From Priapulus caudatus (Eukaryota > Priapulida > Priapulimorpha > Priapulimorphida > Priapulidae): a stretch of DNA of 20,923 nt. The notes below the pieces were generated by a model that worked only from the letters and a program-made list of their open reading frames with translations, did no database searches and was not told the origin of the DNA. Each line of letters begins with the position of its first letter. The stretch's first letter is position 1. The DNA lies in NCBI RefSeq assembly GCF_000485595.1, contig NW_014577227.1, positions 87,957-108,879 on the forward strand, in the 5' to 3' direction. The translations under genes and the position numbers were made by a program. Positions 9,058 through 20,923 of this stretch are shown piece by piece.

Positions 9058-9425
9058 AGAGCCGTAACCGAGGCAATCACGTCGCTTCCGATGTCGGCTG
9101 CGTAGGCGCGCGCCCTCTCCATGCGAGAGCCTATGTTAAAGCCGGCAATTATGTCACCCGCGGGAGTGGAGACCGCGTGCGCGACTCCGCCGGCTACGCG
9201 CTGCGACAAACCGCGGAGGACAGAACTGTGACGAGTGTCCGCCAGCAATTACCCGCAGCAGCCACAGCCCCGAATACGTGATGCGATGGGCGGTGTAGAC
9301 CGCAATGCCGCAGCGCCGCACTTGCCACCTTGTCGCGGGCAGCTAATAAAGACCCACTTGCAAGGCAAACGCGCGCATGGGAATATCCATGCCACGCACA
9401 CGACACCGGACACGGGTTGCTCCCA
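9058..9425. other. GC-rich patch with open frames on both strands
   Basis: GC-rich and CpG-containing sequence right after the GT-rich minisatellite. On the minus strand 9051-9248 reads VLRGLSQRVAGGVAHAV and later GFNIGSRMERARAYAADIGS with largely G/C third positions. On the plus strand 8994-9281 is open too. Neither matches a family I recognise. It might be a last exon on the minus strand or just open by composition. Confidence 0.3.
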
Positions 9426-10425
9426 GCGCTGGAAATTTAACGATGTTGCAGCGAAATATTCGTATATACCTCCGAGGGTGTTCATCAGTGCCAACAAAGT
9501 TTCCAGGATTCTTGTGTCTACTCTAGTCCTCTACTATGTGCTGCTTACGCGCATTCGTTATTATATGCTTTATTAAATTGTTTTATTTATTGTTATTCGT
9601 TATATACTGCTGCTTTGACTAGCTAACTTCCTCTGACAACCTATTCATGGTGGGATAAAAGAACTTTACAATTACCTATTTAACCACTCCTAACAATTCA
9701 GCATTTCAATCTAGCCACCAGATAAAAAATCTCTCAATATTCTTCTGTAGTAATTAATCAGTTATGGTTTGTAAAGGCTGTACCTTTACATTGAAACTAA
9801 CAAAGAAAACTATTAAAATTATTTTCATAAATTATGCACAGAAAAAATGCGTTTCCGGGCGCCTCTCAGATTTCTTCGCCGTTATCCACCAACTAAAAGC
9901 TTCGCATCGCTGATGGATTTCTTTTTGTTTGCTATCACAAAAATATCCTCTGGATTGTAAAAACGTTGAAAAGCAGGATGCTTGCTCATGTACGCAAGAA
10001 ATCCAACTCTTTCATTTAACAAATTCACAATGCATTACCCAAATATGCCTCTGCAAGAACACATTCTGTGTGTGCACTGTGCATCCAAGAGAAACGTCTA
10101 AGCCACTGAGAAAATAATCTCCTACTAAACAAACCTATCAAATTTTTGCAATGAAATTGCTATCATCCATTACACGACGCATCTGGAATCAATGCGTGCA
10201 AACTAATCACGAGTAATTGTCAAACAACCAAAGCCTTTCGATGAATCTCATGTAAACGTAATTAGAACTCTCATCATTCAATTAGGCAGCGTGACAACAC
10301 ATCTACATAACATGCTAATATGTCAGTGGCAGTTTAGCCTAGTTTTAACAACCCCCTAAAAAAATACGAACCCACGCCACGTGCAGACCAAATAGGCAGT
10401 AATGCAGTGTAAACTAACGAAATAA
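9426..10425. other. AT-rich stretch without gene
   Basis: A thousand bases of AT-rich sequence with short non-significant open frames and no repeat array. I see nothing in it that supports a gene. Confidence 0.75.
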
Positions 10426-10429
10426 ATTA

Positions 10430-10714
10430 CATGGGGCGTTTTTCACCGTCCTGTGCGGGGCGAGCTGGTATGCCAGCTTTCCAGATATCGAGACGAGCAT
10501 CCTCCCGTTTGCTAGGCTGGACCCAGTAGAGGACTGCTGCAACGCCGTGGTGCCAACTATGCAGGAGCTGCGGCCACTCTCGCGTTTCACACGCCGGGAA
10601 AACCCCCGAGTAACTCTGGCACCCCGACTCACGAACATCCAGAACAAACACAACTCGATTACTCGTACAGGAATTTACGGCCACGACCTACGGTCCGCGA
10701 CCTCGCGCGCATGA
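10430..10714. other. GC-rich island, stop-free on both strands, unidentified
   Basis: A sharply bounded GC-rich block in AT-rich surroundings. On the plus strand one frame is open from about 10419 to a TGA near 10714, with residues such as SWYASFPDIETSILPFARLD and RPLSRFTRRENPRVTLAPRL. On the minus strand the span 10427-10684 is also open, from an ATG. I do not recognise either translation. It could be an exon fragment, a captured gene piece or part of a multicopy repeat. Confidence 0.4.
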
Positions 10715-10825
10715 GCAAAACCGAGCCTATTGATAGATAGATAGGCCAAACCGTTCCCCGTTGCAAACGCGGGACGATCGACCTAAGAGCGAAACTTCGG
10801 AAACTGCCACGTCGATGTGATCGCG

Positions 10826-10916
10826 TCAGGAGTGTCATAATATCAGGAGTGTCATTATATAGATTCTATAAATATATTCTATATATAATCTATATTATGA
10901 CACTCCTGATCGCGTT
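10826..10916. repeat. Hairpin with tandem TCAGGAGTGTCAT motif
   Basis: TCAGGAGTGTCATAATAT at 10826-10843 is followed at once by a second copy with one change (10844-10861). The inverted form, ATATTATGACACTCCTGA, lies at 10892-10909. The two sides are joined by an AT-rich stretch that itself pairs (TATAGATTCTATA against TATATATAATCTATA). The outer GCG near 10822 and CGCG at 10911 extend the symmetry. This could be a foldback transposon remnant. No protein is encoded. Confidence 0.85.
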
Positions 10917-11073
10917 CATGACTCGCTAGAGTAGAATCTACAGGCTGGTGTAGCATCCATCGTATACATCTCCCTTATGGCAAACTGCACTACATTTACC
11001 CACAAAATTCAAACCCTCACGCGCAACACGCCACATGTACTGCTAGCCACGCTCCCGTCCACACGTGACATCG

Positions 11074-11424
11074 AGGGGGGACGTTTGCAATGGGGGGGGG
11101 CCTTTGCAATTGGGAGGGGGAGAACGTTTGCCATGGGGGGAACGTTTGCCATGCGGGCGGAACGTTTGCATGGGGGAACGTTTGCCATGAGGGGGACGTT
11201 TTTGTCATGGGGGGGCGGCATTTGCCATGGGGGACGTGTGCCATCAGGAGGGGGGGACGTTTGCCAGGGGGACGGTTGCCATGGGAAGATGTTTGCCAGG
11301 AAGGGGGGGGGGCATTTGCCATGGAGGGACGTTTTGCCATGGGAGAGGAACGTTTGCCATGGGGGGGGGACGTTTGCCATGGGGGGCGTTTTGCCACGGG
11401 GAAACCTTGTCACGGGGGGGGAGG
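11074..11424. repeat. G-rich minisatellite with ACGTTTGCCATGG core
   Basis: About 17 copies of a variable 16-24-bp unit made of a run of three to ten Gs followed by ACGTTTGCCATGG or a close variant. Each G run could take part in G-quadruplexes on the plus strand. The TPP2 sense strand is C-rich here. The array starts about 40 bp past the donor of TPP2 exon o, so it probably lies in the next TPP2 intron. It is open in many frames on both strands (Gly-rich on plus, Pro-rich on minus), an artefact of repeat composition and not a gene. Confidence 0.92.
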
Positions 11425-11465
11425 CGTATACGATGCCACGCTGGCGGCGGTAGCGACGCACTCAC

Positions 11466-20213
<8,748 letters not shown>

Positions 20214-20923
20214 CTGTGAAATGTTGAAATGACATAAGGAATAGTTTTAACTACTAAGATTTCATTTGTTTATCACTGAAATTTTAATATACAATACTCC
20301 CTGATTATCATATATCGTTATTTTCTATCGCTACTTTTAAGGCAAACAAGTTTGTGTGGTGCCATGAGTGAACACAAGAAGCAGGGGAATTCACCATGCC
20401 TCACAGTTCACTCATGTGCTGTGATTACCCTCGCTAGGCCTACCTTGTTGCTTTTCAATTGCCACGAAACAGCCAGGGGAAAAAATACACGGGGGCGGCG
20501 GGCGATTTCGCCCCCGAAATGCCAAAAAGAGCCCCCAAAAACATGATATCGGGGGCGACCCCAAAAGCAAAAGTCGCCCTGGAAATCGATTGTCCAGGTC
20601 GGTCCCGCGCCTTGCCGCTCTCGCTCCCCCCCAGCGCCCACTCGCGCTGCCACCACCACCATCGCAACCCACCCCCCCCTTGCAGGGCAAGACAGACCTC
20701 TCATCGCCACGCTCACCCGCCATTCCGCGCCATGAGCACACACTCGCAAGCACCGCCCCAGGCATTACCGGCACGCCTTGCCCTGCGCGGCAGGCAACGC
20801 AAGCACGCGCATCACTGCTACCCGCATCACCCTCCGTGCACAGGCACCACCCGTATATTTGCGGCGGCCGGCGGCGTACGCCGCGGCGTGGAACCGGTCT
20901 GCCGCTAGTTCGGCATGCAGACC
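20214..20923. other. Upstream TPP2 intron start and GC-rich window edge
   Basis: From 20214 to about 20455 the DNA is AT-rich and looks like TPP2 intron. From about 20460 to the window end it changes sharply to GC-rich sequence with runs such as GGGGGCG and CCCCCC. It is open in several frames on both strands, but the frames give low-complexity Pro/His/Arg-rich translations of no recognisable family. No TPP2 first exon (catalytic Asp motif) was seen here. It may be a repeat or a GC-rich intron segment. Confidence 0.5.

Noticed and set aside
8256-9058. Long open frames of 145-241 codons on both strands, Cys/Val-rich or Thr/His/Ala-rich
   Set aside because: They arise because the GT/GC-rich minisatellite contains no stop codons in most frames. 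The translations are simple repeats and overlap on both strands.
20408-20908. Open frames of 113-149 codons on both strands at the right edge
   Set aside because: They are GC-rich low-complexity translations with no domain. Overlapping frames on both strands point to composition and not coding.

Overview
The window is a piece of an animal nuclear genome, most likely from a marine-type invertebrate. The evidence is a split gene with GT-AG introns, AT-rich introns and intergenic DNA, abundant (TA)n and other microsatellites, minisatellites, and remnants of DNA transposons. There are no operons, no tRNA or rRNA genes and no CRISPR array. The phylum cannot be fixed from the sequence.

Right half, minus strand (11466-20213): one well-supported gene, tripeptidyl-peptidase 2 (TPP2), the giant cytosolic subtilisin-like exopeptidase that works downstream of the proteasome. 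Fifteen consecutive internal exons can be placed with exact splice sites. All phases chain together, giving 2,025 coding bases and 675 codons without a stop. They cover roughly residues 55-735 of a protein usually about 1,250 residues long. The catalytic His, oxyanion-hole Asn and nucleophilic Ser exons are present. The first exon(s), with the start codon and catalytic Asp, and the whole C-terminal half are not visible. The last visible exon (11466-11620) has 49 of 51 whole codons ending in G or C, against 25 of 67 in the 19650-19850 exon. About 40 bp beyond its splice donor lies a G-rich minisatellite of about 350 bp. The TPP2 introns hold two tandem duplications (56 bp and about 155 bp periods), an ATAAA pentamer run beside a donor, and a C-rich patch followed by a good TATA box on the opposite strand.

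Left half (1-11465): no complete gene is recognised. From left to right it holds a GACGTTCACA minisatellite (656-748); three (TA)n tracts; a GATACAAATAC repeat; a 2-kb block of two stop-free plus-strand reading frames separated by a GC-rich insert-like segment and flanked by clusters of a CGTAACTAAC motif (about 3530-5530); a 367-bp inverted-repeat element (5726-6092) holding a 116-codon frame that starts like a THAP zinc-finger protein; a 488-bp nested foldback MITE-like element (6912-7399) with a perfect 23-bp central palindrome; a 450-bp alternating purine-pyrimidine minisatellite with seven GCGCGCAGCTGTTTGCGT cores (8519-8970); two GC-rich islands of unknown meaning; a strong hairpin (10826-10916); and the G-rich minisatellite that borders TPP2.

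The genes do not form a cooperative cluster. One housekeeping protease gene sits beside repeat-rich accessory DNA. The most notable items are the THAP-only inverted-repeat element, the nested MITE, the compositional break in TPP2 at its last visible exon, and the intronic TATA/splice-donor unit on the opposite strand.
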